From positions 1 to 64,000 of the forward strand of contig QZJU01000020.1 of NCBI GenBank assembly GCA_003597955.1: DNA of 64,000 nucleotides, read 5' to 3'. The DNA comes from Candidatus Parcubacteria bacterium (GTDB lineage Bacteria; Patescibacteriota; Patescibacteriia; PEXW01). The position numbers were made by a program, and so were the translations under genes. Under the pieces are notes generated by a model that was not told the DNA's origin, searched no databases, and worked only from the letters and a program-made list of their open reading frames with translations. Numbering within the stretch: position 1 is the stretch's first letter; each line of letters starts with the position of its first letter. Shown piece by piece: positions 1 to 10,614 of this stretch.

Positions 1-96
1 ACCCGTATTCATTCGGTACTGAAAATGCCGCCGGTATTGTTTGCCCAACGGCTGCTCCCACTCGTCGAAAAAGTGTCTTAATTTTGGGGGTCTTGA

Positions 97-333
97 CAGT
101 CCGGTGGTTGCAGAAAAGCCGAACGAGATTTCTGTCGATCTAAATCGCTTGCGGGCCTGGTTTTTACCAGCCGCTTCATTAACTCTGGACGCCTAGGCTA
201 CCTCAACTATATTTCTGGGGTAAGCTCACGCTTAACCCTCTCGCGATTTTTGATATCCGCATTTTTAGGCCATCTCGTCTGGACCTGTTTGTACTTTTTC
301 GGCGCTTATTTCATTGGCCTAATCTTGGGCTGA
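97..333 (+). pseudogene. 3' remnant of a VTT/DedA-like membrane protein gene
   Basis: The frame ending in TGA at 331-333 encodes a hydrophobic C-terminal stretch (SRFINSGRLGYLNYISGV, then about two membrane segments ending GAYFIGLILG). This resembles the C-terminal part of VTT/DedA family membrane proteins. The same frame has stops at 79-81 and 94-96, and no start codon supports a complete gene. It is either the frameshifted end of a gene entering from the left or a decayed gene. The family assignment rests on a short stretch and is tentative. Confidence 0.4.
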
Positions 334-351
334 TGAAAATTCTTTACCAAA

Positions 352-387
352 AAGACTGTTTAAAATTTTTCAAACAGTCTTTTTTTA
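352..387. terminator. Bidirectional intrinsic terminator
   Basis: A perfect stem (AAAGACTGTTT with AAACAGTCTTT) is flanked by A-rich and T-rich tracts. It lies between the converging + remnant and the end of thyX, so it can serve both. Confidence 0.85.
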
Positions 388-403
388 TATCAAAAAAATT
401 TAT

Positions 404-1984
404 TTAGCGTTTGTAAAAATCCTTTTCAAAATCAATCTCGGAAATTCGAATATGTTTGACTAAATTCGGGTAAAAGGCCCTGACCTGTTCGTGCATATCT
501 TTAACGATCTGGCGGTAAGAAAGGTGGCCGCCGGAGCGGGAGCGCAGTTCCACCATGTGCGTCAATTCCCGGGCATTCATAAAAAACAATGTCCGCTTTT
601 TAGTGGCTAAGGGCAGAACATAACTAGCTTCGAATGGAAAGTCCGCTGACAAAATCCGGTAAGCGGCCGAGACTTGCTGACACACGGTTTCGAAAATATC
701 CAAGCCTCCGGCAGCGGCCAAGCCCATCGGTTCGGGCGGTTCTTCAAAACCGTGTTCCAAGCTCAAAGACTGATGGATCTGCGTACAAATTCGGTGCCTC
801 TGCAAATCCCGAAAAGCTCCAAAATCCATCAAGGTGTCAAAAATCAAACCGCCGACTTCAAAAGCCCGGCTGATCACATCATGATCACCGCGGTCTAAAG
901 TTGCGGATCTGATAATTTCGGCGCGCTGGTTGGCTGACAGATTCTCCACCACCTGACGGATCTGGCCATAGGCAAAGTGCGTTACTTCATAAAGCAAGGT
1001 AGTGACCAAATCAATCTCCAAATCCTGAACGGCAAAAAAACCTACCCGCGGTTCTGAATTCAAAACATGCAAATCGCCCAGATATGTTGCGGCGGCCTGC
1101 TGAAGCCGGCGCTTAGCTTCCCGGTTGTAGGGCGTGGGATCCGTATATTTAATCAAAGTCGGCGCGCCTTTTACTTGCAAACTTAAGGTTGCCCGGATTT
1201 GCGCCATTAAATCCCGCACTTTAGGGTCATCGCTTTTTTCGCCAGCATTTAAAAATGTTTCAACTTTAAGAGCTTGGGGGTTGTGGGCTGGTTCAGTGGC
1301 AGCTTCCTGGACTTCATGGGCAATCTGCCTGACTTCGTCCAGATCATTCTGTTTCATTTTAAAAATCGCCCGCCTTAAGCTCCGTGCTGAAGTAATCCAG
1401 CCCAGGTTGGTCAGAGTCGCGGCCGGCAAAACATACCGCGCCACATCCAAAGCCCGCGCCTTGAGTTTTGCGACGTAGGCCTTGTCGGTCATTTCGGAAA
1501 TTTTTGGATATTGCTGTTTATAGTATTCCTGCATCAAATCCGTCAAATCGCGGTAGGCATCAAACATTTTTTCACATGCGTCCTCATAAAGCTTGGAATG
1601 CACCGAGGCCATAATCGGCACGGGCCGGTAATATCGCCGGGACAGAACCGTTCCGTCAGCCAGCGGCTGTCTTTCGAAAGAAACATAACGCGTGGATTTT
1701 TCCTGATATGAAGCCAAGCGATGGTCTTCAATGGCTTTGCTGGCCAGAATGGAAACATTTTCACAGGCCAAAGCCACCACAGCCATATCCGCCACCGAAG
1801 CATCGCCGTAGCCCAAAACCCATTTTTCGTGAAATTCCGCGGACTTTTCTTCGGTCAGTTCCGCAATGGTTTCTTTTATAGAGGCCTGGGAACGGGAATA
1901 CTTGGCCATGCCCACGGCCAAAACCTCCGGCGCCAAACCGGTAATGGCAAAAATATCACGATCATTGCTTAAGAGGCTGCCCAT
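404..1984 (-). CDS. thyX: Flavin-dependent thymidylate synthase with two ThyX-like domains
   Basis: ThyX methylates dUMP to dTMP using methylene-tetrahydrofolate and FAD/NADPH. The protein is about twice the usual length (526 aa against ~220-250). The C-terminal half carries the family signature RHR-x7-S (RHRICTQIHQS) and the terminal pattern NARELTHMVELRS. The N-terminal half looks like a degenerate second copy, with YQEKSTRYVSFE and TSARSLRRAIFKM but no RHR motif. I chose the ATG at 1984; a TTG at 2029 would add 15 residues but lies against the upstream terminator. The gene is followed by pyrE, pyrF, dut and dCMP deaminase on the same strand upstream, so the region is a pyrimidine deoxynucleotide supply cluster. 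Which half binds FAD or dUMP is not settled by the sequence alone. Confidence 0.85.
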   Translation of the reverse strand: MGSLLSNDRDIFAITGLAPEVLAVGMAKYSRSQASIKETIAELTEEKSAEFHEKWVLGYGDASVADMAVVALACENVSILASKAIEDHRLASYQEKSTRYVSFERQPLADGTVLSRRYYRPVPIMASVHSKLYEDACEKMFDAYRDLTDLMQEYYKQQYPKISEMTDKAYVAKLKARALDVARYVLPAATLTNLGWITSARSLRRAIFKMKQNDLDEVRQIAHEVQEAATEPAHNPQALKVETFLNAGEKSDDPKVRDLMAQIRATLSLQVKGAPTLIKYTDPTPYNREAKRRLQQAAATYLGDLHVLNSEPRVGFFAVQDLEIDLVTTLLYEVTHFAYGQIRQVVENLSANQRAEIIRSATLDRGDHDVISRAFEVGGLIFDTLMDFGAFRDLQRHRICTQIHQSLSLEHGFEEPPEPMGLAAAGGLDIFETVCQQVSAAYRILSADFPFEASYVLPLATKKRTLFFMNARELTHMVELRSRSGGHLSYRQIVKDMHEQVRAFYPNLVKHIRISEIDFEKDFYKR

Positions 1985-2027
1985 TTGCGAATACTTTACT
2001 AAACTCCCGCCAATGTGGCAAGGCAAC

Positions 2028-2067
2028 AAAAAAGCGGCAAAGTCAAATTTTAGACTTCACCGCTTTT
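2028..2067 (-). terminator. Intrinsic terminator between pyrE and thyX
   Basis: On the - strand, AAAGCGG(TG)AAGTC pairs with GACTTTGCCGCTTT and is followed by a T-run. It would end the pyrF-pyrE transcript before thyX. Confidence 0.7.
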
Positions 2068-2076
2068 AATAAAAAG

Positions 2077-2718
2077 CTAATGGGACTTTTGCTGGGCGAG
2101 AAATTCCCGACCCTTCCCGATTTGGGTATTTATAGGCACATCGGCCCTACACATCGGACATATAGCTGGCTCCCAAGCCTCAAGCTGGATATTAACCAGA
2201 GAAAACAGCATGGGTGGATTGGCGACATCCGGCGGCGTCACATTGCCGCGATTACAGAGCACGGCCAGACCGACAACTTTACCGTCTAAGGCGCGAACTG
2301 CCTCAATGACTTTTTTGGCTGAACCGCCAGTGGTCAAGACATCTTCTACGACCAAAACTCTTTTACCGGGAATCAGCTTGTCATAGCCGCGGTTAAACTG
2401 GAAGCTCTCGCCTGTAGCAGATTTTTCTGCGTATACTGACACAGCCTTGTGGCCAAACTCAATATTCAACCAGTAGGCCAGCCAGGTACTGAGAATAACC
2501 CCGCCCACTGCCGGCGCAGCCACTACATCAATTTGCATTCCTGATGGAAGATCCTCAGCGATCTGGCGACACAGGTCAGAAGTGAGCTGCACATGCGGAT
2601 AAACCGCATCCTTATTTATGTAGGCCGAACCATGCTTGCCAGAAGTGTAAACAATGTGGCTGTCGGTGATAATTCCCCCAACCTGACTCAGTATTTCCAG
2701 AATCTCCTTTTGGTTCAC
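2077..2718 (-). CDS. pyrE: Orotate phosphoribosyltransferase
   Basis: It joins orotate to PRPP to give orotidine 5'-monophosphate, the fifth step of UMP synthesis. The PRPP-binding loop VLVVEDVLTTGGSAKKV is intact. The length (213 aa) is typical. The C-terminus carries a CxxC pair (ICPMCRADVP), an extension seen in some homologues. The start is GTG at 2718 with AGGAG 6-9 nt upstream. pyrF follows 12 bp upstream, so the two are very probably co-transcribed. No other de novo pyrimidine genes (carA/B, pyrB, pyrC, pyrD) are in the window. Confidence 0.92.
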   Translation of the reverse strand: MNQKEILEILSQVGGIITDSHIVYTSGKHGSAYINKDAVYPHVQLTSDLCRQIAEDLPSGMQIDVVAAPAVGGVILSTWLAYWLNIEFGHKAVSVYAEKSATGESFQFNRGYDKLIPGKRVLVVEDVLTTGGSAKKVIEAVRALDGKVVGLAVLCNRGNVTPPDVANPPMLFSLVNIQLEAWEPAICPMCRADVPINTQIGKGREFLAQQKSH

Positions 2719-2730
2719 TTTAGGCTCCTT

Positions 2731-3438
2731 TCATAAAACCGAAGCGATTTCTTCGTAAATTAACATTACCGCCTTAAGTGGCGAACCGATTTCTTTAGGC
2801 GGGTTGGTTATAGGCCGACCAATGACCAAAGCTGTAGCCCCAGCCTTAATGGCTTCGGCTGGAGTCATAACTCGCTTCTGGTCGCCTAAGGCAGCCCAAG
2901 GCGGTCTAACCCCAGGCGTCATCTTAAATAGGCTAGAAAGCTCATCGTTTTGACCCAAAAACTCAAGCTCTTGGGGTGAACAGATTATGCCATCGGCCTT
3001 GGCATCCAAAAGCATTTCAGAAAATTGCATGACTTTTACGCCGGGCGTATCGCCAAAAATCGAAATGCATTCGGTTTCGTCAATTGAAGTCAAGACAGTC
3101 ACGCCCAGAACCAAGCTTTCACCTTTGTTAGCCACCGCCGCTTCAACAGACTTGCGGCCAGATGAAGCATGGACATTAAACATCTTTACGCCCAAGTCAG
3201 ACACGGCTTTTGACGCGCCCGCGATGGTGTTTGGAATATCGGCAAACTTGCCATCAAAAAAGACTTCGCCGCCACGGCTATGCACAAAATCAACGACCCT
3301 TGGGGCCCCAACCGCAGTTAACAATTGCAAACCCACCTTAAAACATCCAACATATTCGGCCAGACTGTCCACCAGCGCCGCGGCTTTGGATAGATCATCA
3401 ACATCTAAAGCCACGATAATTCGATCTTTTGTTTCCAT
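2731..3438 (-). CDS. pyrF: Orotidine 5'-phosphate decarboxylase
   Basis: It decarboxylates OMP to UMP. The catalytic D-x-K-x-x-D-I block is present (DGKFADIPNT), along with the early IIVALDVDD strand and the late phosphate-binding TPGVRPP and ALVIGRPIT motifs of the TIM barrel. The ATG at 3438 is preferred over the one at 3453 because GGGAG stands 7 nt upstream. It is the first gene of the pyrF-pyrE pair. The ~380 bp region upstream is a repeat-rich spacer. Confidence 0.93.
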   Translation of the reverse strand: METKDRIIVALDVDDLSKAAALVDSLAEYVGCFKVGLQLLTAVGAPRVVDFVHSRGGEVFFDGKFADIPNTIAGASKAVSDLGVKMFNVHASSGRKSVEAAVANKGESLVLGVTVLTSIDETECISIFGDTPGVKVMQFSEMLLDAKADGIICSPQELEFLGQNDELSSLFKMTPGVRPPWAALGDQKRVMTPAEAIKAGATALVIGRPITNPPKEIGSPLKAVMLIYEEIASVL

Positions 3439-3539
3439 TAAATACTCCCACAAAAAGGGTTTAAGTTTTCAAAAAAACAAATTTGGCTAAACCTTATTAC
3501 AAGGCGGCTTGAAAGTCAATCAATATGAATAGAAGATTA

Positions 3540-3750
3540 ACCGCCATTGCGAGCGACGAGTCCGCGAGGAGCGCGGCAATCCTGCTATTTAAGAAAGATT
3601 GCTTCTCCCGCCAAGGCGGGATCGCAATAGCGGAAACCCAAAACCGTCCCACTATAACCATACCCTTGTCCGCCCCTGGCGGAAAGATACATAGAAAATA
3701 CTCCGCACCCGTAAGAACGGGAGATTCTTAGCTGCGCTCGCAATGACAGA
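3540..3750. repeat. Complex inverted-repeat spacer with CATTGCGAGCG ends
   Basis: The spacer between pyrF and dut starts with CATTGCGAGCG (3544-3554) and ends with its complement CGCTCGCAATG (3735-3745). Inside are further palindromes such as CCCGCCAAGGCGGG near 3608. Similar CATTGCGAG/GCAATC blocks recur at 16236-16282 and 16599-16626. I see no coding potential here; short reading frames in it only follow the repeat. The role is unknown. Confidence 0.7.
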
Positions 3751-3816
3751 TAATCCAAAACCCACTCACTACGACGATACTTAGAATGACAACGAAACCT
3801 ACCGACTGTACCAGTC

Positions 3817-4239
3817 CTATCTCCCCGTGCTGCCAAATGACCCTTCGCTTCTCTGTGATACCGCTAATTCAGAAACGACTTTAACTTCGACGCTTTGAAT
3901 CGGTTGAATTAACATTTGGGCAATGCGCTCGCCGGTTTTGACTTCCACTTCAGTTTCAGAAGTATTCAAAACCACAATTGCGTATTCGCCGCGATAGCCC
4001 GCGTCAATCACGCCGGCCAAATTTGTGAGGCCTTGCTTAGCGGCCAAGCCTGACCTGTCCCAAACCAAGCAAACATAGCCTGGTTCGAATTCGGCGCTAA
4101 AGCCTAATTTGAAAATATGGCGTTCGCCAGGTTTAAGAATATGATCTTCGCAGGCAAAAACATCCAAGCCGGCGTCACCCGGATGCGCGTACCTGGGCGG
4201 GATGGCTTTGGGATTTAAAATTTTAACTTTGAATTCCAT
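3817..4239 (-). CDS. dut: dUTP diphosphatase
   Basis: It hydrolyses dUTP to dUMP and pyrophosphate, which keeps uracil out of DNA and supplies the ThyX substrate. The trimeric dUTPase motifs are visible in order: GDAGLDVFA (1), DRSGLAAKQGL (2), GVIDAGYRGEY (3), GERIAQMLI (4) and a glycine-rich motif 5 at the C-terminus (SEGSFGSTGR). The length of 140 aa is normal. It overlaps the upstream kinase gene by 17 bp, so the two are translationally linked. Confidence 0.93.
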   Translation of the reverse strand: MEFKVKILNPKAIPPRYAHPGDAGLDVFACEDHILKPGERHIFKLGFSAEFEPGYVCLVWDRSGLAAKQGLTNLAGVIDAGYRGEYAIVVLNTSETEVEVKTGERIAQMLIQPIQSVEVKVVSELAVSQRSEGSFGSTGR

Positions 4240-4780
4240 TTCCGAGTTTTTTCATTAACTCATCAGCCTGCCCAAAAAGCTGCGGTTTGTCGCCATTGTT
4301 GTCCAACCGAAAATCTGCCCGCATAATCAGGCCGGGGATGGCTTGTTCGGTTTCAAATTCGTGCTGAAGCTTGAAATGCTCCAAAGTCAGATTCTGGTCG
4401 CCGGCATTTTCCGGCCGGAGTTTAATCCGGGCAAAGCGGTTTTCCAAGCTGGCCTCCACGGCCACAAAAATAAAATCTTCCCGCTTGCGGAAAAGCTGGT
4501 ATTCGTCTTCATAACGGAAACCGTCCAGAACGATTAGTTTCTGATTTTCGCGGCTTAAATCATTCAGCAAAGTTTCAGCGAAAATGTTCGGATTGAATTC
4601 CTTGCGCAAAAAAGACCCCAAGCCCTGCATGTGCTCTCGCGTGATGGGCTGGTACAAACGTTTAATAATGTCGCGGATGGGATCTGAAAATTTGCGGGTA
4701 ACGGCCCCGTATTTTTCTGACAAATATGCGGTGACCGTGCCTTTGCCGGCGCCAGGCAGGCCGGTTAAACCGATAATCAT
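4223..4780 (-). CDS. P-loop nucleoside/nucleotide kinase
   Basis: The N-terminus has a Walker A motif, GLPGAGKGTV, typical of small-molecule and nucleotide kinases. Next come a FSDPIRDII helix and a central strand KLIVLDGFRYEDE resembling Walker B. An arginine-rich lid-like stretch (RFARIKLR) follows. The fold resembles dephospho-CoA kinase and deoxynucleotide monophosphate kinases. Its position between dCMP deaminase (4 bp ATGA overlap) and dut suggests a deoxynucleoside monophosphate substrate, but that is inferred from context. Coenzyme A synthesis cannot be excluded. Confidence 0.75.
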   Translation of the reverse strand: MIIGLTGLPGAGKGTVTAYLSEKYGAVTRKFSDPIRDIIKRLYQPITREHMQGLGSFLRKEFNPNIFAETLLNDLSRENQKLIVLDGFRYEDEYQLFRKREDFIFVAVEASLENRFARIKLRPENAGDQNLTLEHFKLQHEFETEQAIPGLIMRADFRLDNNGDKPQLFGQADELMKKLGNGIQS

Positions 4781-5256
4781 GATTTTTCCAATTTTAAATT
4801 ATGCTGGGGAATGTATTGACGGTACTTAATGCCGGCCAAATCCAACATTTTTCGGGCGGCGATCCAGATGTCTTGATCGTGGTATTTGTCTGAAGCAAAA
4901 ATTATTTCGGTGATGCCGTTTTGGATAATGGTTTTCACGCATTCATTGCATGGGAAAAGCGTAGCGTACATTTTACAGCCCCGGGTGGATTTATTGGTAT
5001 TGTAAATGGCGTTTTCTTCCGCGTGCACCACATACGCGTACTTCGTCTCCAAAAATTTGCCTTCACGCTCCCAGGGCAACTCTTCATCGCTGACGCTGCG
5101 CGGAAAACCGTTATACCCCAAGCCAATAATAATGTTATTTTGGTCAACGATCACCGAACCAGCCTGGGTGTTCGGGTCTTTAGACCTTTGCGAAATCAAT
5201 TCGGCCATCAACATAAAACATTCGTCCCAGGACAAATAATTTTCTCTTTTTGGCAT
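4777..5256 (-). CDS. dCMP/cytidine deaminase family protein, probably dCMP deaminase
   Basis: Zinc-dependent deaminases carry HAE and PCxxC. Both are intact here: VVHAEENAI and LFPCNECVKTI. The proton-shuttling Glu sits beside the zinc-binding His. The N-terminal FMLMAELISQRSKDPNTQAG block is characteristic of dCMP deaminases such as ComEB. The product dUMP feeds ThyX. The gene leads the kinase and dut genes, with a 4 bp overlap to the kinase. Confidence 0.88.
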   Translation of the reverse strand: MPKRENYLSWDECFMLMAELISQRSKDPNTQAGSVIVDQNNIIIGLGYNGFPRSVSDEELPWEREGKFLETKYAYVVHAEENAIYNTNKSTRGCKMYATLFPCNECVKTIIQNGITEIIFASDKYHDQDIWIAARKMLDLAGIKYRQYIPQHNLKLEKS

Positions 5257-5267
5257 AGGCTTATTTC

Positions 5268-5951
5268 TTAAATTTGGACTTTTATCCCCGGCCCCATGGA
5301 AGAACTTAGGGTGACAGACTGAATAAATGTGCCTTTGACCGTCGCGGGTTTCACGCGTTTTATGGCGTCCAGATACGCTTCCGCATTTTCCAACAAAGCT
5401 TTTTCTTCAAAATCCATTTTACCGATTGCTTGGTGCAGATTTCCGGATTCGTCATTGCGGAAAGTAATCTTGCCGCCGGAAAGCTCTTTTACGGATTTTG
5501 CCACATCCGTAGTAATGGTTTCGTTTTTTGGATTAGGCATCAGGCCCCGGGGCCCCAAGATCTTCGCGACAGTGCTTAAAAATTTCATCATGTCCGGCGT
5601 GGCAATTACGACATCCGCGTCCAGGCCGCCCTTAGCTTTCACTTCCTTCACTAATTCTTCACCGCCCACCCGGTCTGCCCCGGCTTTTTTTGCCGCCTCG
5701 GCAGCCGGACCAGTAGCAAAAACCACAAGTTTTTTGGATTTACCAGTGCCATTAGGCAGAATTACCGAACCTCGGACTAACTGCTCGGCTTTTTTAGGGT
5801 CAATCCCCAATTTCAGGTGCAATTCCAAACTGCCGGTAAATTTGGTATTACCGGTTTTCTTAGCCAGGCTGACGGCCTCGGCCAAGGGGTATAACTTAGT
5901 CTTATCAATCAGCTCGGCTATGGCTTTGTATCTTTTTGAACGCTTATGCAT
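5268..5951 (-). CDS. rplA: 50S ribosomal protein L1
   Basis: L1 binds 23S rRNA at the mobile L1 stalk and in many bacteria represses its own operon. The sequence begins MHKRSKRYK and contains the L1 signature region around ILGPRGLMPNPK. The length (227 aa) is typical. It is the last gene of the secE-nusG-rplK set, but a membrane protein gene lies between it and rplK. The rplJ-rplL genes that often follow are absent here; dCMP deaminase follows 11 bp downstream instead. Confidence 0.96.
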   Translation of the reverse strand: MHKRSKRYKAIAELIDKTKLYPLAEAVSLAKKTGNTKFTGSLELHLKLGIDPKKAEQLVRGSVILPNGTGKSKKLVVFATGPAAEAAKKAGADRVGGEELVKEVKAKGGLDADVVIATPDMMKFLSTVAKILGPRGLMPNPKNETITTDVAKSVKELSGGKITFRNDESGNLHQAIGKMDFEEKALLENAEAYLDAIKRVKPATVKGTFIQSVTLSSSMGPGIKVQI

Positions 5952-6110
5952 AGTATGAATCTTGGTGTGGTTTTAACGCACCTTCGACATGGCGCTCCCA
6001 CGCTATTCCACTTGCCCCAAATGTTTAGTCCACTGGAAACTTTTTGTGGAATAGCGTCCCACAGGTATTTTGCTAAGCAAATAATTGCGGGACGATTAAA
6101 TAATAATTTA

Positions 6111-6998
6111 TTAATTTACAGATTTTTTCCGGTCTTTTTGAATAACCAACCAGTGTAGCCAAAACAACGGGATGCTTACCAATAAAAACGGGATTGAGGT
6201 AGCCAAGGTTCGCTGCCAGTCGTATTTGGTCTGATCTTCCGTTTCCGCTTTGGCCTGCGCATAATCCGCCTGCCAATTTTTTAGTTCCTGAACAATGCCG
6301 CTTGAAATCTGGCACTTGTCAGCGCATTTTAAAAGTGAATTTACGCCTTGGACATCCGATGTTTCGTTGCCGTTGACAACCCTGGCCGACGTTGAAACGC
6401 TGGTTTTGACATTCGCTTCTTTAATCACCCAGGTTTTTAAGACGGTGTTAATCGTCGCCCCCGCGGAAATAATGAACATCACCACGGCCGCCAATGCAAT
6501 CAAGTAAAAATAAATTGAATGCAAAAGCTTGGTGCCCCGGTTCGGCATATCACTGTTAGTCGTTTCACTGGCTTGGCGATGCTCTTTTTGCGCACTGCGG
6601 AAATGGAGAATAAAAAGCGGCAAAGCCACTATCAAAAACGATATGGCGTTAACCAAACCGCGCGCTCGATTGGTTTTTGCGGAAGGCTGTTCGCGCCAGG
6701 CTTTGTAATTTTCCTGCCAGTCTGAAATGCCCGTCCGGTCCGTCTCGGTCAAAGAACACTTATCCTGACAGCTGACTTCAAATGCCGGACTAGATTCTTC
6801 GACCTTGGCCGAGCCAACAAAAAGACCGGGCGGCGTACCACGGAAAGAAAAGTCGCCTTTTTGGAAAACTGAAACTTTGGCCACATAGTTCAAAAGGTAA
6901 ACCGTTGAGCCGACGATAAAACCCAAAGCGATAAAAGCAACGAGATAAAAATAAATGCCTCGAATCGTGTTGGTTGATTCTTTCATCTTATTTTTCAA
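6111..6998 (-). CDS. Membrane protein with a tandem duplication, DUF5671-like
   Basis: I recognise no function. The 295 aa protein consists of two similar halves. Each starts with a membrane segment ([20 protein letters not shown] and [20 protein letters not shown]), followed by an outer region with a cysteine pair (CQDKC, CADKC), a WQxxY motif and a second membrane segment. The IYFYL-starting repeat resembles DUF5671 proteins, a recollection I cannot check. The gene overlaps the end of rplK by 11 bp, so it is translated within the ribosomal protein operon. A cysteine pair facing outside suggests a disulfide in each repeat. Confidence 0.7.
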   Translation of the reverse strand: MKNKMKESTNTIRGIYFYLVAFIALGFIVGSTVYLLNYVAKVSVFQKGDFSFRGTPPGLFVGSAKVEESSPAFEVSCQDKCSLTETDRTGISDWQENYKAWREQPSAKTNRARGLVNAISFLIVALPLFILHFRSAQKEHRQASETTNSDMPNRGTKLLHSIYFYLIALAAVVMFIISAGATINTVLKTWVIKEANVKTSVSTSARVVNGNETSDVQGVNSLLKCADKCQISSGIVQELKNWQADYAQAKAETEDQTKYDWQRTLATSIPFLLVSIPLFWLHWLVIQKDRKKSVN

Positions 6999-7413
6999 CG
7001 GTTATGCCCATATTCCGCGCCGTGCCTTCCACGATACGCATAGCACCTTCCAGGTCTTTGGCGTTTAAATCCGGCATTTTCTTTTCCGCGATTTCCCGAA
7101 TTTGCGCTTTGGTGACCTTGCCGACTTTTTCCTGCAAAGGCTTGCCTGAACCTTTTTCAAGTTTCGCGGCTTTTTTCAGCAATTCTGCGGCCGGCGGGGT
7201 TTTAAGGACAAATTCATAAGTCCGATCTTCATAAATAGTAATTTCCGCTGGCGTGACTTCGCCGATCCGGTCTTTGGTGGCGTCATTGAACTTCTTGCAA
7301 AACTCCGCCAAATTCAAACCGTGCGGACCCAAAGCCGTGCCAACTGGCGGGGCTGGATTTGCCTGGCCGCCAGGAATTTGAAGTTTAACGATCGCTTTTA
7401 CTTTCTTTGCCAT
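6988..7413 (-). CDS. rplK: 50S ribosomal protein L11
   Basis: L11 forms the GTPase-associated centre with 23S rRNA. The [20 protein letters not shown] start and [11 protein letters not shown] are diagnostic. The length of 141 aa is standard. The upstream spacer to nusG (7414-7526) is AT-rich and filled with ACGAAT-type repeats. Downstream it overlaps an inserted membrane protein gene. Confidence 0.97.
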   Translation of the reverse strand: MAKKVKAIVKLQIPGGQANPAPPVGTALGPHGLNLAEFCKKFNDATKDRIGEVTPAEITIYEDRTYEFVLKTPPAAELLKKAAKLEKGSGKPLQEKVGKVTKAQIREIAEKKMPDLNAKDLEGAMRIVEGTARNMGITVEK

Positions 7414-7526
7414 ATACGAATTATTTACTTACGAATATACGAATTTTTTTACGAAATTACGAATGGTTTAATAAAATAATAAGTTTAATTATTCGTATAT
7501 TCGTACTAATTCGTAATTCGAATTTT

Positions 7527-8072
7527 TTAAATTTTCTTAATTTGCAAGAAGTCCAATTCTACCGGCGTTTCGCGGCCGAACATGGAAACCAAAACCTTAA
7601 CTTTACCGCGCGCTTCGTCCACTTCCGCCACCTTGCCTTCATAATCCTTGAACGGTCCGTCAACGATCTTAACCGGCGTCGAAACCATAACGTCAATTTT
7701 GAACTTCGGTTCGGCCACGCCCATGCGCCTTTGAATCTCTTTGACTTCCGTATCGGAAATCGGAGTCGGCGTGGTGCCCGCGCCCACAAAGCCAGTGACA
7801 TTCGGGGTGTTCCGAATGACATACCAAGAATCATCAGTGACGATCATTTCCACCAAAACATAGCCGGGAAAAATTTTTTCCGTCACCACCCGGCGTTTGC
7901 CGTTCTTGATCTTTATCTTGTTTTCCGTCGGAATCAGCACATTGAAAATCTTGTCCTGCATATCCATGGATTCGATTCTTTGGCGCAGGTTCCGGGCGAC
8001 ATTTTCTTCGTAACCCGAATAAGTGTGCAAGACATACCATTTACGGCCGTATTGGGTTGTTTGTTTTGGCAT
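7527..8072 (-). CDS. nusG: Transcription termination/antitermination factor NusG
   Basis: NusG binds RNA polymerase and links transcription to translation and Rho. The NGN domain starts with KWYVLHTYSGYEENVARNL and contains FPGYVLVEM. The C-terminal KOW domain has VKIVDGPFKDYEGKV. The length of 181 aa is normal. It sits directly downstream of secE (19 bp gap), the conserved bacterial order. Confidence 0.97.
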   Translation of the reverse strand: MPKQTTQYGRKWYVLHTYSGYEENVARNLRQRIESMDMQDKIFNVLIPTENKIKIKNGKRRVVTEKIFPGYVLVEMIVTDDSWYVIRNTPNVTGFVGAGTTPTPISDTEVKEIQRRMGVAEPKFKIDVMVSTPVKIVDGPFKDYEGKVAEVDEARGKVKVLVSMFGRETPVELDFLQIKKI

Positions 8073-8091
8073 AATTCTTTTTATTTAAACT

Positions 8092-8280
8092 TTACGGCTG
8101 AATTATTTTTTCCAAACCAAAGGTGAGGCCTAGGTCCAAAAGGCTCAAAAATATGGCGACGCCCAAAGACACGCCAATGACCACCAAAGTATCGCGGACT
8201 GTGTCCTTGCGGCTTGGCCATGAGACTTTTTTCAGCTCTTCGTAGGATTCTTTGAAATATTTTACCAACCAATTAGCCAT
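8092..8280 (-). CDS. secE: Preprotein translocase subunit SecE
   Basis: SecE is the small clamp subunit of the SecYEG channel. The 62 aa protein has the short form with an amphipathic helix (YFKESYEELKKVSWPSRKD) and one membrane segment (VVIGVSLGVAIFLSLLDLGL). The VSWPSR motif is diagnostic. It leads the secE-nusG-rplK operon. The 247 bp region upstream contains a dispersed repeat and no gene. Confidence 0.95.
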   Translation of the reverse strand: MANWLVKYFKESYEELKKVSWPSRKDTVRDTLVVIGVSLGVAIFLSLLDLGLTFGLEKIIQP

Positions 8281-8404
8281 TTTTCCGTTATTTTTAGCGA
8301 AATTTGATTCCTAAAAACAGCCCGTTCGGGCTGACTAAAATAAAATTATCACCCTTGAAAAATAAAGTCAACCCCGCACCAGACATATGAGTTTGGGTTT
8401 AATT

Positions 8405-8470
8405 GTGGTTTAAAACTTAATTTAAAAACTACACCCCTAAAACAATACCGATATCTACACCCAAAACCTC
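8405..8470. repeat. Dispersed ~66 bp repeat, copy 1
   Basis: This stretch is nearly identical in sequence and orientation to 45141-45207; both run from GTGGTTTAAA to ACC(C)AAARCCTC and share CAATACCGATATCTAC-like cores. Within it, GTGGTTT faces an AAAAC(T/C)AC arm. It lies between secE and gyrB. GTCAACCCCGCACC stands 34 bp to the left and recurs elsewhere as part of a hairpin family. Confidence 0.75.
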
Positions 8471-8527
8471 AAAACACAACTCTTCCAAAACACGCTTCAA
8501 TTTCCTTATTTAAAATTTAAAACCACA

Positions 8528-10570
<2,043 letters not shown>

Positions 10571-10614
10571 CTATTAATTCAAGGGTTAAAGATGCGAATT
10601 TTTACGAATTTTTT

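Noticed and set aside
3525-3836. Two short frames on opposite strands
   Set aside because: Both lie within the inverted-repeat spacer, have no start signals and show no protein-like conservation pattern.
7559-8040. Long antisense and shifted frames inside nusG, and similar ones inside gyrB, pheT, uvrD-like, ileS and clp-like genes
   Set aside because: They are shadows of strongly supported genes, with no start signals of their own.
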